A DNA stretch of 64,000 nt from an uncultured Ruminococcus sp. Its GTDB lineage: Bacteria; Bacillota; Clostridia; Oscillospirales; Ruminococcaceae. Under the pieces are notes generated by a model. That model saw only the letters and a program-made list of their open reading frames with translations. It did no database searches and was not told the DNA's origin. Location of the stretch: contig UPZA01000012.1 of NCBI GenBank assembly GCA_900538575.1, forward strand, positions 15,873 to 79,872. Reading direction: 5' to 3'. This document shows, piece by piece, positions 9,411 through 18,062 of this stretch. The translations under genes and the position numbers were made by a program. The number at the start of each line of letters is the position of its first letter. Positions within the stretch are counted from its first letter, which is position 1.

Positions 9411-9439
9411 TTGCAAGGACGATATTTATGTTGTATAAT
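9411..9439 (+). promoter_or_regulatory. Sigma-A promoter of the MBOAT-FkbH-ACP operon
   Basis: TTGCAA at 9411-9416 and a perfect TATAAT at 9434-9439 are 17 bases apart. About 200 AT-rich bases follow before the ATG at 9645; I see no riboswitch-like structure or small gene in that leader. Confidence 0.6.
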
Positions 9440-9644
9440 GTTATTATAGTTGAATTTTATAGTTAATTTGACCTAAATTTCAAATAAATTATGTTGAAAT
9501 AAGCAATATTTTTGTTAATTTTCATACTTTTGTATGTGCATAATTGTTAAAAACGGCAAAAATTATCTGTAAAATTTAATTATATAAAAATTAAAATAAA
9601 AGATAAATTAACAAAAGAAAAAAATATGTATTGGAGCTGACAAA

Positions 9645-11048
9645 ATGGTATTTTCAAGTCTTTTCTTTCTCTATTTCTTTCTGCCTCTTTGCGTTATCTG
9701 TTATGCCGCGACAAAGCGCATTTATTACAGAAATATGGTCTTGCTTGCATTTTCACTTATTTTTTATGCCTGGGGCGAGCCGCTTTGCGTTTTTTTGCTT
9801 ATAATAAGCGCTGCCGTCAACTTTCTGTTCGGATTGGTTATAGACCGTTACAAGGGGAGGACAGGCTCAAAAATAGCGGTTACTTCCGCTGTGATTTTTG
9901 ACGTAGCCGTTTTGGGGATATTTAAATACAGCGGTTTTATAGTTGAAAATATTAACGCTGTTGCGGGTCTGAATTTAAATGTTCCGGATATAAAGCTTCC
10001 TATAGGTATAAGCTTTTTTACGTTTCAGATGATATCTTATATAATTGACTGTTACTGGGAAAAGGTTGAGGTTCAGAAAAGCTATTCAAAATTTCTGATG
10101 TATGTTTCTTTGTTTCCTCAGCTTGTTGCAGGTCCCATAGTCAGGTATAGTACGATTGAAAGCGAGATTAGTTCAAGAAAAACTACACTTGACGATTTAT
10201 ACAGCGGTATTTCACGAATAGCTGTAGGACTTGGAAAAAAGGTTATAATCGCCAATAGTCTCAGCGCTGTCGTAACTTCGCTGTTTGACGGCGAACTTAA
10301 GAATATTTCAGTTGTTGGAACATGGTTGGGAGCGGCTCTATATGCTCTTCAGATATATTTTGATTTTTCCGGTTATTCTGATATTGCTATTGGTTTAGGA
10401 AGAATTTTCGGTTTTCACTTTGATGAAAATTTCAACTATCCCTTTATATGCAAGGATGTTTCAGAGTTCTGGCAGAGATGGCATATTTCTTTAAGTACGT
10501 TTTTCCGCGATTATCTTCTATACGTTCCGATTTTCGGCAAGAGAAGAAAATACGGAGGACTGTTTCTTGTATGGTTTTGTACGGGATTATGGCACGGCGC
10601 AAGCTGGAACTTTATTATCTGGGGTATTTATTTCGGGCTGTTTATTTTTATTGAACAGATAATAGGCAAAAAGAAAATGAAAAAAATTCCGATAGTTGTA
10701 AGACATATATATAATAAAATAGTTATTATAATAGGATTCGGTATATTTTATTTTGAAGATTTAGGCAGGCTCGGTAGCTTCTTTAAAAATCTTGTAGGTT
10801 TAAACGGAAACGGCTTTATTGACGAATTTACAAAGCTTGCTTTCACCAATAATCTCTATTTGATTATAGCGGCTTTATTATGTTCTTTCCCTATTGCAAA
10901 GCTTATAGAAAAAGCGGCGAGAAAATCTGCGGTCGCGGCATATGCAGTCAGCGTTTCAAAGATCGCGGTCAATTTATCGCTTATACTGGTTAGCAGTATA
11001 ATGCTTGTGGACGCGACTAATAATCCGTTTTTATATTTCAGATTTTAA
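9645..11048 (+). CDS. MBOAT-family O-acyltransferase (AlgI/DltB-like)
   Basis: A 467-residue polytopic membrane protein with about ten hydrophobic segments. The MBOAT core is clear: FWQRWHISLSTFFRDY and the catalytic histidine H317 in GLWHGASWN. AlgI and DltB relatives move acyl groups across the membrane onto extracytoplasmic polysaccharides or teichoic acids. GGAG precedes the ATG. The next three genes encode a DHHW-motif protein, an FkbH-type protein and an acyl carrier protein, so the acyl donor is probably carried on that ACP. This parallels DltB with DltC but with different loading chemistry. Family certain, substrate inferred. Confidence 0.92.
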   Translation: MVFSSLFFLYFFLPLCVICYAATKRIYYRNMVLLAFSLIFYAWGEPLCVFLLIISAAVNFLFGLVIDRYKGRTGSKIAVTSAVIFDVAVLGIFKYSGFIVENINAVAGLNLNVPDIKLPIGISFFTFQMISYIIDCYWEKVEVQKSYSKFLMYVSLFPQLVAGPIVRYSTIESEISSRKTTLDDLYSGISRIAVGLGKKVIIANSLSAVVTSLFDGELKNISVVGTWLGAALYALQIYFDFSGYSDIAIGLGRIFGFHFDENFNYPFICKDVSEFWQRWHISLSTFFRDYLLYVPIFGKRRKYGGLFLVWFCTGLWHGASWNFIIWGIYFGLFIFIEQIIGKKKMKKIPIVVRHIYNKIVIIIGFGIFYFEDLGRLGSFFKNLVGLNGNGFIDEFTKLAFTNNLYLIIAALLCSFPIAKLIEKAARKSAVAAYAVSVSKIAVNLSLILVSSIMLVDATNNPFLYFRF

Positions 11049-11060
11049 AGGGAGGCTAAT

Positions 11061-12476
11061 ATGAATAATAGAGACGATTTTAATATAGATATAGATCTTC
11101 GCCGGAAAAAACGAAAAAGGGTAAAAAAGCGCTATACGGTCAAGCTTTTAAAGAGAATTAACGTTATAGTATGCGCGCTTACTTTTATGGTTATTGCGGT
11201 TTGTCTTATAGTTTTAAAACGTCCCGAGGTTTCTGAAATAGAAAACAGGATGCTTGCAAAGTGGCCCAATTTTTCTTTTGCAGATTATTTTTCAGGAAAA
11301 TATACCTCGGAGGTCGAAAATTATTATAACGATACGGTTCCGGGACGTGAAACATTTAAAAATTTAACCGCTTCGATTAGAGATTTATTCGGTATACAGT
11401 CTCAGGATGTAAAGATACACGGAACTCCTGTAAAACAGGACAGCCGTCCGGATAATGAAAATGCGGCAGTTACAAGACCGACCGAAACCGGGGAGAGCGC
11501 TGAATATACGTCTGCTTTGACTCAGCCGACGCAAGCGCGGCAGACAACTGTTGCCACGACTACACAGGAACCCGATCCTCTTGATGACCCGGATATCGAG
11601 GGAGAGATAAGCAACAATATTCTGGTCTATAAAAACCGCGGAATAATGCTGTTCGGAGGAAGCTATTCAAATGGAAAAACCTATGCTGAATATGTAAATA
11701 ATTTTAAGCGGGATTTAGGGATAAATGTTTATTCAATGGTTTGTCCGACGCCTGTTTCGTATTATCTTCCTAAAAAATATGAGGATCTAACTGCGAGTGA
11801 AAAGGATAATATTGATAATATAAACGAGTACCTTGACGGAGTTATCCCGATTGACGCGTATGGCGCCCTGATGGAGCATAAAAGCGAAGATATTTATCAG
11901 AGAACCGACCATCACTGGTCTCAGCTTGGCGCTTATTATGCAGCTATGGAATTTGCGGAACAGGCCGACGTCCCGTTTGCAAAGCTCAGCAGCTACGAGC
12001 ATATTGAAAAGGAAGGGTATGTAGGAACTCTTTATGGATATACCGGCGACGCTGATTTAAAGAACAATCCTGAAACGTTCTCTTACTACAAGCCTATGAA
12101 TAATTATTCCACGACATATTATGATACTGATATGTCTAATGAAAGGGAGGGGAATCTTCTTATAAATATTGATAATGTTGATCCTGTAAGCTGGTATCTT
12201 GTATTTATGGGCACTGACGAGGCTGTCGCTCATATTCATACCGATGTTGGAAACGGCAGAAAGCTCGCTATAGTCAAGGATAGCTACGGCAATGCTTTAG
12301 CGCCGTGTCTTACCGGTTCCTTTGAGGATATATATGTAGTTGATATGAGATATTTTGAAGTGAATGCAGTTTCTCAGTTTAAGGAATGGGGGATAACTGA
12401 TCTTCTCTTTGCAATGAATACCTTTAGCGCGACCGGAAGTAATTTTGAATGTATAGAACAAATCAGGACACAGTGA
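11061..12476 (+). CDS. DHHW-motif membrane-anchored protein (AlgX/AlgJ-like acyl-transfer partner)
   Basis: A basic cytoplasmic start (RRKKRKRVKKR), one membrane segment near residues 36-52, then an extracytoplasmic domain with a Thr/Pro-rich linker around residues 120-180. The signature D283-H284-H285-W286 is followed by SQLGAYYAAM, and VKDSYGNALAPCL near residue 410 supplies the SGNH-type serine region. Such proteins (AlgJ/AlgX, DHHW family) work with MBOAT proteins as O-acetyl or O-acyl transferases outside the membrane. It lies 12 bases after the MBOAT gene. Here it probably hands the acyl group to a surface polymer. Confidence 0.85.
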   Translation: MNNRDDFNIDIDLRRKKRKRVKKRYTVKLLKRINVIVCALTFMVIAVCLIVLKRPEVSEIENRMLAKWPNFSFADYFSGKYTSEVENYYNDTVPGRETFKNLTASIRDLFGIQSQDVKIHGTPVKQDSRPDNENAAVTRPTETGESAEYTSALTQPTQARQTTVATTTQEPDPLDDPDIEGEISNNILVYKNRGIMLFGGSYSNGKTYAEYVNNFKRDLGINVYSMVCPTPVSYYLPKKYEDLTASEKDNIDNINEYLDGVIPIDAYGALMEHKSEDIYQRTDHHWSQLGAYYAAMEFAEQADVPFAKLSSYEHIEKEGYVGTLYGYTGDADLKNNPETFSYYKPMNNYSTTYYDTDMSNEREGNLLINIDNVDPVSWYLVFMGTDEAVAHIHTDVGNGRKLAIVKDSYGNALAPCLTGSFEDIYVVDMRYFEVNAVSQFKEWGITDLLFAMNTFSATGSNFECIEQIRTQ

Positions 12477-12487
12477 GGAAAACTTAT

Positions 12488-14281
12488 ATGAAGGAGCTTC
12501 TTTATCCGTTTGACAGCGGATTTATAAAGAAAAACAGAAAGAAAATAAAAAAATCGCTTTTGTCAGCGAATTGTGAGAGAATCAAAAAGAAAATAGCCGT
12601 TTTAGGAGGATCGACAACCGACGATATTATAGCCGTGCTTGATTTGTTTTTACTTGAAAACGGAATCGAGGCAGAGTTTTATCAGTCGGAATACAATAAA
12701 TACTGGGAAGACGCCATGTTTGGAAACAGCGAGCTTAGCGCGTTTTCTCCGGATATTATTTTTATTCATACTACCTCCAGAAATATTACCGACTATACTT
12801 TTGATTTGAATTTGAATAAGGAATTTATTGACGCTGCTCTTGAAAAGCAGTACGGACGCTTTGAAGCAATGTGGGATCGTCTGAATGAAATTTATGACTG
12901 TCCGGTTATACAGAATAATTTTGAACTGCCGCTTTTCAGAACTCTGGGAAACCGCGACGCATGGGATTATCACGGACGAGTTAATTTTATTAGCCGTCTT
13001 AATATGAGGTTTAATGAATACGCATTGATCCATGATAATTTTTATATAAACGATATAAATTATATTTCGGCTCAATACGGGCTTAAGGAATGGTCGGATC
13101 CTAAGTATTGGTATATGTATAAATACGCTATGTGTCCTCAGGCAATACCTGAATTTGCGTTTAACCTTGCAAATATAATAAAATCTGTTTTCGGAAAAAA
13201 TAAGAAAGCCTTGGCTCTGGATCTTGATAATACTTTATGGGGCGGCGTGATCGGAGAGGATACGGCTGAAGGAATAGAATTGGGCAATGAAACTCCAATC
13301 GGGGAAGCTTTTCTTGCATTCCAGAAATACGTTAAGGAGCAAAGCCGGCTTGGAGTGCTTCTTACAGTATGTTCTAAGAATGATGAGGAAAATGCGCTTG
13401 ACGGATTGAATCATCCTGACGGATTATTAAAGCCGTCTGATTTTATTTCAATAAAGGCGAACTGGGAACCTAAAAGTGCGAATATAGCGGCGTCGGCCGA
13501 GGAAATAGGAATACTTCCCGAAAGCTTTGTATTTGCGGATGACAATCCTGCCGAAAGAGAAATAGTAAGGTCGCAGCTTAATATCAGTGCGCCTGAAATA
13601 TCTTCTCCGGAGGATTACATCAGGATTTTTGACAGAAACGGTTTTTTTGAGCCTACGTCTATTTCAAAGGACGATATCTCAAGGAATGAGATGTATAAGG
13701 CAAATGCTGAGAGAACGCGGTTTGCGGCAAGGTTTGAAAGCTATAGCGATTATCTTTTAAGTTTGAATATGACAGCGGAAATAGAACCGTTTTCATCCGT
13801 TTATCTGCCAAGAATAACTCAGCTCACAAATAAAAGTAATCAATTTAATCTTACTACGAAACGGTATACTCAAAATGAAATTGAAGAAATTTCAAGGAAC
13901 AGAGGATATATACATTTATACGGCAGATTGGAAGATAAGTTTGGCGATAACGGAGTGGTTTCCGTAATTATCGGGAAAATAGAAGGCGGGGATCTGCATA
14001 TTGATTTATGGCTTATGAGCTGCCGGGTGCTTAAAAGAGATATGGAATATGCGATGCTTGACTCTCTTGTGGAGAAATGCAGGGAGAAAAATATAAAAAA
14101 TATATATGGGTATTATTATAAAACAAAGAAAAATTCTATGGTCAGCGGACTTTACAAACAGTTTGGGTTTATTGAATTATATGAAAATGAAAAAGGGGAC
14201 AGCAAGTGGCTGCTTGATATATCCGTATATAAGAACAAAAATAACGTTATTTTAGTAAAGGAAAGGGAAGAGACAAAATGA
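12488..14281 (+). CDS. FkbH-like HAD-IIIC protein (putative glyceryl-ACP synthase)
   Basis: A 598-residue protein with an N-terminal domain holding AVLGGSTTDDI, a central HAD domain with D245-L-D247-N-T (LALDLDNTLWGG) and FVFADDNPAERE, and a C-terminal GNAT-like part ending YGYYYKTKKN...GLYKQFGF. This is the FkbH layout, where bisphosphoglycerate is dephosphorylated and glycerate is loaded on an ACP. An open TTG/ATG region from 12449 overlaps the previous gene, but GAGGAA at 12475-12480 supports the ATG at 12488. The ACP gene starts within its last codons (ATGA-type overlap). Glyceryl loading is the known FkbH chemistry; its use in surface decoration here is inference. Confidence 0.82.
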   Translation: MKELLYPFDSGFIKKNRKKIKKSLLSANCERIKKKIAVLGGSTTDDIIAVLDLFLLENGIEAEFYQSEYNKYWEDAMFGNSELSAFSPDIIFIHTTSRNITDYTFDLNLNKEFIDAALEKQYGRFEAMWDRLNEIYDCPVIQNNFELPLFRTLGNRDAWDYHGRVNFISRLNMRFNEYALIHDNFYINDINYISAQYGLKEWSDPKYWYMYKYAMCPQAIPEFAFNLANIIKSVFGKNKKALALDLDNTLWGGVIGEDTAEGIELGNETPIGEAFLAFQKYVKEQSRLGVLLTVCSKNDEENALDGLNHPDGLLKPSDFISIKANWEPKSANIAASAEEIGILPESFVFADDNPAEREIVRSQLNISAPEISSPEDYIRIFDRNGFFEPTSISKDDISRNEMYKANAERTRFAARFESYSDYLLSLNMTAEIEPFSSVYLPRITQLTNKSNQFNLTTKRYTQNEIEEISRNRGYIHLYGRLEDKFGDNGVVSVIIGKIEGGDLHIDLWLMSCRVLKRDMEYAMLDSLVEKCREKNIKNIYGYYYKTKKNSMVSGLYKQFGFIELYENEKGDSKWLLDISVYKNKNNVILVKEREETK

Positions 14282-14520
14282 ATAAGGAAGAGCTTTGGAA
14301 AAGACTTAACGAGGTTTTCAGGGACGTTTTCGACGATAAAAAAATAAATGTAAACGAAAATACTACATCTGAAGATATTGAAGACTGGGACAGCTTAGAG
14401 CATATTAATCTTATTGAAGCTGTGGAACAGGAATTTTCCATGCGGTTTAAAATGAAAGAGGTATCCGGAATGAAAAATGTAGGAGAAATGGCGGCAATTA
14501 TTTCAGAGAGAGGAAAATAA
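14278..14520 (+). CDS. Acyl carrier protein
   Basis: An 80-residue acidic four-helix carrier protein. S39 in the motif DWDSLEHINL is the expected phosphopantetheine attachment site. The start overlaps the stop of the FkbH-like gene by four bases, so the two are translated together. It is separate from any fatty-acid synthesis gene, which argues for a dedicated carrier for the FkbH/MBOAT pathway, comparable to DltC in D-alanylation. Confidence 0.9.
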   Translation: MNKEELWKRLNEVFRDVFDDKKINVNENTTSEDIEDWDSLEHINLIEAVEQEFSMRFKMKEVSGMKNVGEMAAIISERGK

Positions 14521-14530
14521 TTTTTATATT

Positions 14531-16213
14531 ATGCAAAAAAATGAAATTATAGATATTGAAATAACGGATATTACAACAGAGGGAAACGGCGTCGGCAGAT
14601 ATAATGGAATGGCGGTTTTTATTCCCGAAACGGCAGTGGGAGATGTAATCGAGGCAAGGATTGTAAAGGTTTTAAAAAATTATGCATATGGAATAGTAAA
14701 TCGTATTATAAATCCGTCTGCTGATAGAATAAAACCCGATTGTCCGCATTTCCCGAAATGCGGAGGCTGTTCATTCCGTCATATAAGCTATGACGCAGAG
14801 CTTAAAATAAAAGAAAAGTTTGTATATGACGCATTTACAAGGATCGGAAAAATAGATTGTGAATTTATGCCTATACTTGGCTGTGAAAATCCTGATGGAT
14901 ACCGCAATAAGGCTCAGTATCCCGTATCAGAAACGGATGATGGAAAAATAATATGCGGGTTTTACGCTAAAAGAAGTCACAGAATAATCGGGGGAAGCAA
15001 ATGCAGGCTTTTGCCTGACGAGTTTTGCAGTATTGCGGAATATATAGTTAATTACTGCTTTAATCATGGCGTAAGCTCATACAGTGAAAAAACGCATAAA
15101 GGTATATTAAGACATATTTATCTTAGAAAGGCTCCGGCAACCAGAGAAATAATGGTATGTTTGGTTGCAACGAAAAACTATAATTTTGACGAGCTTTGCG
15201 GTAAGCTGACCGAAAGATATAGTCTTATAAAAACGGTGGCTTTAAATATAAATCCGGATAATACAAATGTAATACTTGGAAAGGAAACAATAATACTTAA
15301 GGGCAGCGGAAAAATAACTGATATTATGTGCGGGAACGTTATAAGTATTTCACCGGAGACTTTTTATCAGATTAATTCACCGCAGGCTGAAAAGCTTTAT
15401 AGAATTGCAGAAGAATTTGCAGAACTGAATGGAAATGAGAAACTGCTTGATTTATACTGCGGTGCAGGAACCATTGGACTTTCGATGGCAGACAAGGTCA
15501 GCAGATTGATCGGAGTTGAAATAATACCTCAGGCGGTTGATAACGCAAGGGAAAATGCAGAAAACAGCGGAGTTAAGAACGCGGAGTTCATATGCTCGGA
15601 TTCAGGAAAGGCGGCTGAATATTTTGCTGAAATAGATGAGGCGCCGGACGTTATTGTGTTGGATCCGCCGCGAAAAGGCTGCGATAAGCTCACTTTGGAT
15701 TCAGTTATTAAAATGAAGCCTCAAAAAATTATAATGATTTCATGTAATCCATCAACTGCCGCAAGAGACTGCTCTTACTTTTCTGAAAACGGTTTCGATG
15801 TTAAAAAAGTCAAGGCTGTCGACCTCTTTCCCAGAACTGCGCATGTGGAGACGGTAGTACTGCTTTCCCACAAAAAACCCGACAGTCATATCAACGTAAA
15901 AGTTGAGTTTGGCGAGGGTGAGGGCAAAGTTCCTTTAAAGGAAATCTCCGAAAGGGCAGAAGCCTATAAGCAAAAAGAGCGAGTCACCTACAAAATGATA
16001 AAAGAGTACATAGAAGCAAAATACGGCTTCAAAGTACATACTGCATATATCGCAGAGGTTAAGAGAGATTTAGGTTTACCGATGTATGATGCCCCCAATG
16101 CGGTAGAAGAATTGAAAAGGCCGAGGAAATATCCGACAGCGGAGAAAGTAGAAGCTATAAAAGATGCGTTGAAGTATTTTGGAATGATTTACGTGGGAGG
16201 GCATGATGAATAG
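14531..16213 (+). CDS. rlmD: 23S rRNA (uracil-5-)-methyltransferase RlmD/RumA-like, with C-terminal extension
   Basis: A TRAM domain starts the protein, followed by the Fe-S cysteines in CPHFPKCGGCSF, the SAM motif LYCGAGTIGLS, VLDPPRKGCD and the catalytic-Cys motif MISCNPSTAARD. The normal end of the family is at HVETVVLLS (base 15841 on); about 110 further residues follow, rich in Lys/Glu with YIEAKYGFKVHTAYIAEVKRD-type sequence. The bases coding the extension use more C-ended codons than the upstream part. Extensions of this kind are known in Clostridia. The restriction-modification genes begin inside its last codons, and a vestigial second 3' end lies at 17760-17834, so the extension may have come with an inserted element. 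Confidence 0.88.
   Translation: MQKNEIIDIEITDITTEGNGVGRYNGMAVFIPETAVGDVIEARIVKVLKNYAYGIVNRIINPSADRIKPDCPHFPKCGGCSFRHISYDAELKIKEKFVYDAFTRIGKIDCEFMPILGCENPDGYRNKAQYPVSETDDGKIICGFYAKRSHRIIGGSKCRLLPDEFCSIAEYIVNYCFNHGVSSYSEKTHKGILRHIYLRKAPATREIMVCLVATKNYNFDELCGKLTERYSLIKTVALNINPDNTNVILGKETIILKGSGKITDIMCGNVISISPETFYQINSPQAEKLYRIAEEFAELNGNEKLLDLYCGAGTIGLSMADKVSRLIGVEIIPQAVDNARENAENSGVKNAEFICSDSGKAAEYFAEIDEAPDVIVLDPPRKGCDKLTLDSVIKMKPQKIIMISCNPSTAARDCSYFSENGFDVKKVKAVDLFPRTAHVETVVLLSHKKPDSHINVKVEFGEGEGKVPLKEISERAEAYKQKERVTYKMIKEYIEAKYGFKVHTAYIAEVKRDLGLPMYDAPNAVEELKRPRKYPTAEKVEAIKDALKYFGMIYVGGHDE
15809..15868 (+). repeat. rlmD 3'-end segment repeated in vestigial form at 17760-17834
   Basis: This stretch codes VDLF-(5 residues)-VETVVLLS. 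The same spacing is found at 17766-17819 as VDMF-(5 residues)-VETVVLMS. Around the VETVV codons (15842 on versus 17791 on) about 21 of 27 bases agree. The pair brackets the rlmD extension and both restriction-modification genes, as expected for the two junctions of an old insertion in the 3' end of rlmD. Confidence 0.5.
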
Positions 16214-17150
16214 AAGAATATATCAGAATTATAATACTAACGCTGATATAGTATTTCATAATGGAGATACTATGAAATTTATAAAAAGTTTGCCGTCTGG
16301 ATTAATAAAGTTAATTATCACATCACCGCCATATAATATCGGTAAAGAATATGAAACAAGAGATTCTATAGATAATTATTTAGATAAACAAGAAAAAATG
16401 ATAGATGAACTTACAAGAATTCTAAGTCAAGATGGAAGTATTTGTTGGCAGGTCGGAAATTATGTAGATAATGGAGAAGTATATCCATTGGATATATTCT
16501 ATTATAAGATATTTAAGGATAGAGGATATAAACTCAGAAATAGAATTATTTGGAGATTTGGGCATGGTTTACATGCTTCAAATAGATTTTCTGGTAGATA
16601 TGAAACATTATTGTGGTTTACAAAGTCAGATAATTATATATTTAATCTGGACGATGTTAGAATTCCTTCAAAATATCCTGGAAAAAGATATTATAAAGGG
16701 CCGAAAAAGGGGCAGCTGTCTTGTAATCCAAAAGGAAAAAATCCAGAAGATGTTTGGGAATTTATGCAGGCAGAATGGGATATATCTATTTGGGACATTC
16801 CAAATGTTAAATCAAATCATCCTGAGAAAACCATTCATCCATGCCAGTTTCCGATAGAATTAGTTGAGAGATGTGTGTTGGCTTTTACGAATGAAGATGA
16901 TATTGTTTATGATCCATATGCAGGTGTTGGTTCTTCAATCATAGGAGCAATTAAAAATAATAGAAGAGGTTTTGGCTCAGAGAAAGAAAGACAATATGTT
17001 GATATCGGGAAAGATCGTATTAGGTCATTGCTTCATGGCGAATTAAAAACTCGAACAATAGGTACTGAGATTTATGTGCCAGATAAAAATAATAAATTGG
17101 CACAAATACCATCAGAGTGGGAAAGGTGTAAAAAAAATGAAGATAGTTGA
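16203..17150 (+). CDS. Type II DNA methyltransferase, beta class, probably N4-cytosine
   Basis: A 315-residue MTase with the catalytic motif S41-P-P-Y44 (TSPPYNIG) near the N-terminus and the SAM motif DPYAGVGSS near residue 237, which is the beta-class order. SPPY, rather than DPPY, is usual for N4-cytosine enzymes. ATGs at 16203 and 16206 are both possible; GGGAGGG lies just upstream inside rlmD, whose stop the gene overlaps by 11 bases. The next gene is a BglII-type endonuclease, so the MTase should protect an AGATCT-like or RGATCY-like site. The gene is more AT-rich and uses ATA/AGA codons more than its neighbours, which fits horizontal transfer. Confidence 0.88.
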   Translation: MMNRRIYQNYNTNADIVFHNGDTMKFIKSLPSGLIKLIITSPPYNIGKEYETRDSIDNYLDKQEKMIDELTRILSQDGSICWQVGNYVDNGEVYPLDIFYYKIFKDRGYKLRNRIIWRFGHGLHASNRFSGRYETLLWFTKSDNYIFNLDDVRIPSKYPGKRYYKGPKKGQLSCNPKGKNPEDVWEFMQAEWDISIWDIPNVKSNHPEKTIHPCQFPIELVERCVLAFTNEDDIVYDPYAGVGSSIIGAIKNNRRGFGSEKERQYVDIGKDRIRSLLHGELKTRTIGTEIYVPDKNNKLAQIPSEWERCKKNEDS

Positions 17151-17748
17151 AATTTATTCACATTTAAATGGTTTAGAATATTTACAGGTTCATTTGCCGG
17201 AGTTATGGGAGGAAATAAAGGAAGTTATAGAATCTGTAGATGCAGAAGTGTGTAAGACAAAAAAATCAAAAGAGAAAAATAAAGTTGGAAAGTTACTTTA
17301 TAGTCCAATTGAGATGAATAAAAAATTTAAAGAGTTATTGGAAGATAAGAGTTGGAGAGAAAGTCGAACGCAATATTATGTTACTGCTAATGTTAAGTTG
17401 GCAAGAGAAACTTTATGGTATGAACCAGTAAAACAAAAAGAAATAATAGAAAGTGGCGGTTCAGAGGCTCTATATACATATAATCAAACAGATTTTGTAA
17501 AAAACAGAGTAGCTGTTGAAGTGCAATTTGGAAAGTATTTTTCTGTTTCGTATGATCTTTTTGTTAAACATATGGCTTTTTATGTCGGCGATAAAATTGA
17601 TTTAGGAATTGAAATATTGCCTATGAAAGTATTAGCAAATGAGATGTCGTCTGGAGTTCCATATTATGAGGGTGAATTGTATAATGTCATTAGACAAGGA
17701 AGAAATACTCCGGCAGTACCTTTAGTAATAATAGGAATATCGCAATAA
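17137..17748 (+). CDS. Type II restriction endonuclease, BglII/BstYI family
   Basis: A 203-residue protein. The active-site pattern of BglII (Asp84, Glu93, Gln95) is matched in identity and spacing by D119, E128 and Q130 within QTDFVKNRVAVEVQFGK. The ATG at 17137 overlaps the methyltransferase end by 14 bases; the longer open frame from 17074 overlaps the methyltransferase deeply and lacks a ribosome site. Cutting at a GATC-centred hexamer (AGATCT or RGATCY) is inferred from the family. Base composition is as AT-rich as the methyltransferase. Overlapping genes with the methyltransferase first fit the usual order that allows protection before cleavage. Confidence 0.82.
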   Translation: MKIVEIYSHLNGLEYLQVHLPELWEEIKEVIESVDAEVCKTKKSKEKNKVGKLLYSPIEMNKKFKELLEDKSWRESRTQYYVTANVKLARETLWYEPVKQKEIIESGGSEALYTYNQTDFVKNRVAVEVQFGKYFSVSYDLFVKHMAFYVGDKIDLGIEILPMKVLANEMSSGVPYYEGELYNVIRQGRNTPAVPLVIIGISQ

Positions 17749-17759
17749 GAAATAGCATA

Positions 17760-17834
17760 TTGACTAAAGTTGATATGTTTCGATTTGTGATGTATGTCGA
17801 GACCGTAGTATTGATGTCAAAAGTACAAAAGTGA
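17760..17834 (+). pseudogene. Vestigial rlmD 3' end
   Basis: One frame reads KVDMF, five residues, then VETVVLMSKVQK and a stop. This is the canonical C-terminus of RlmD/RumA without the extension seen in the intact copy 1.95 kb upstream. No start or ribosome site precedes it. It is best explained as the displaced original end of rlmD, left behind when DNA inserted there. Confidence 0.65.
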
Positions 17835-17859
17835 ATATTGAAAATGGAGGAATAGTACT

Positions 17860-18013
17860 ATGGTAAATTTAGGAGAATTAAAAGAAATAAAAGACTTACG
17901 AAAGGTTTGGCCGAATGAAGCATTTGATTTTACCCCCTTGGCTTGCGGAAGAAGATAATCTTGCGTTGTTGGCGGATGCTGTTGGAGCAGGTTTATGGCG
18001 AACCTGCAAATGA
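17860..18013 (+). pseudogene. Frameshifted N-terminal fragment of a DUF4268-type protein
   Basis: GGAGG at 17846-17850 precedes an ATG at 17860. The frame gives MVNLGELKEIKDLRKVWPNE and then fails at a C run (17932-17937); the next frame continues with WLAEEDNLALLADAVG before stopping at 18013. LGxLKxI...RxVWPxEAxDFTPWLAEExNL is the typical start of DUF4268/restriction-like proteins. One base too many in the C run and loss of the rest of the gene make this a remnant. Confidence 0.6.
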
Positions 18014-18062
18014 AATAATAAATTAATTTTAATATAGAAATCGAAGGCTGCGGGGTATTTAG

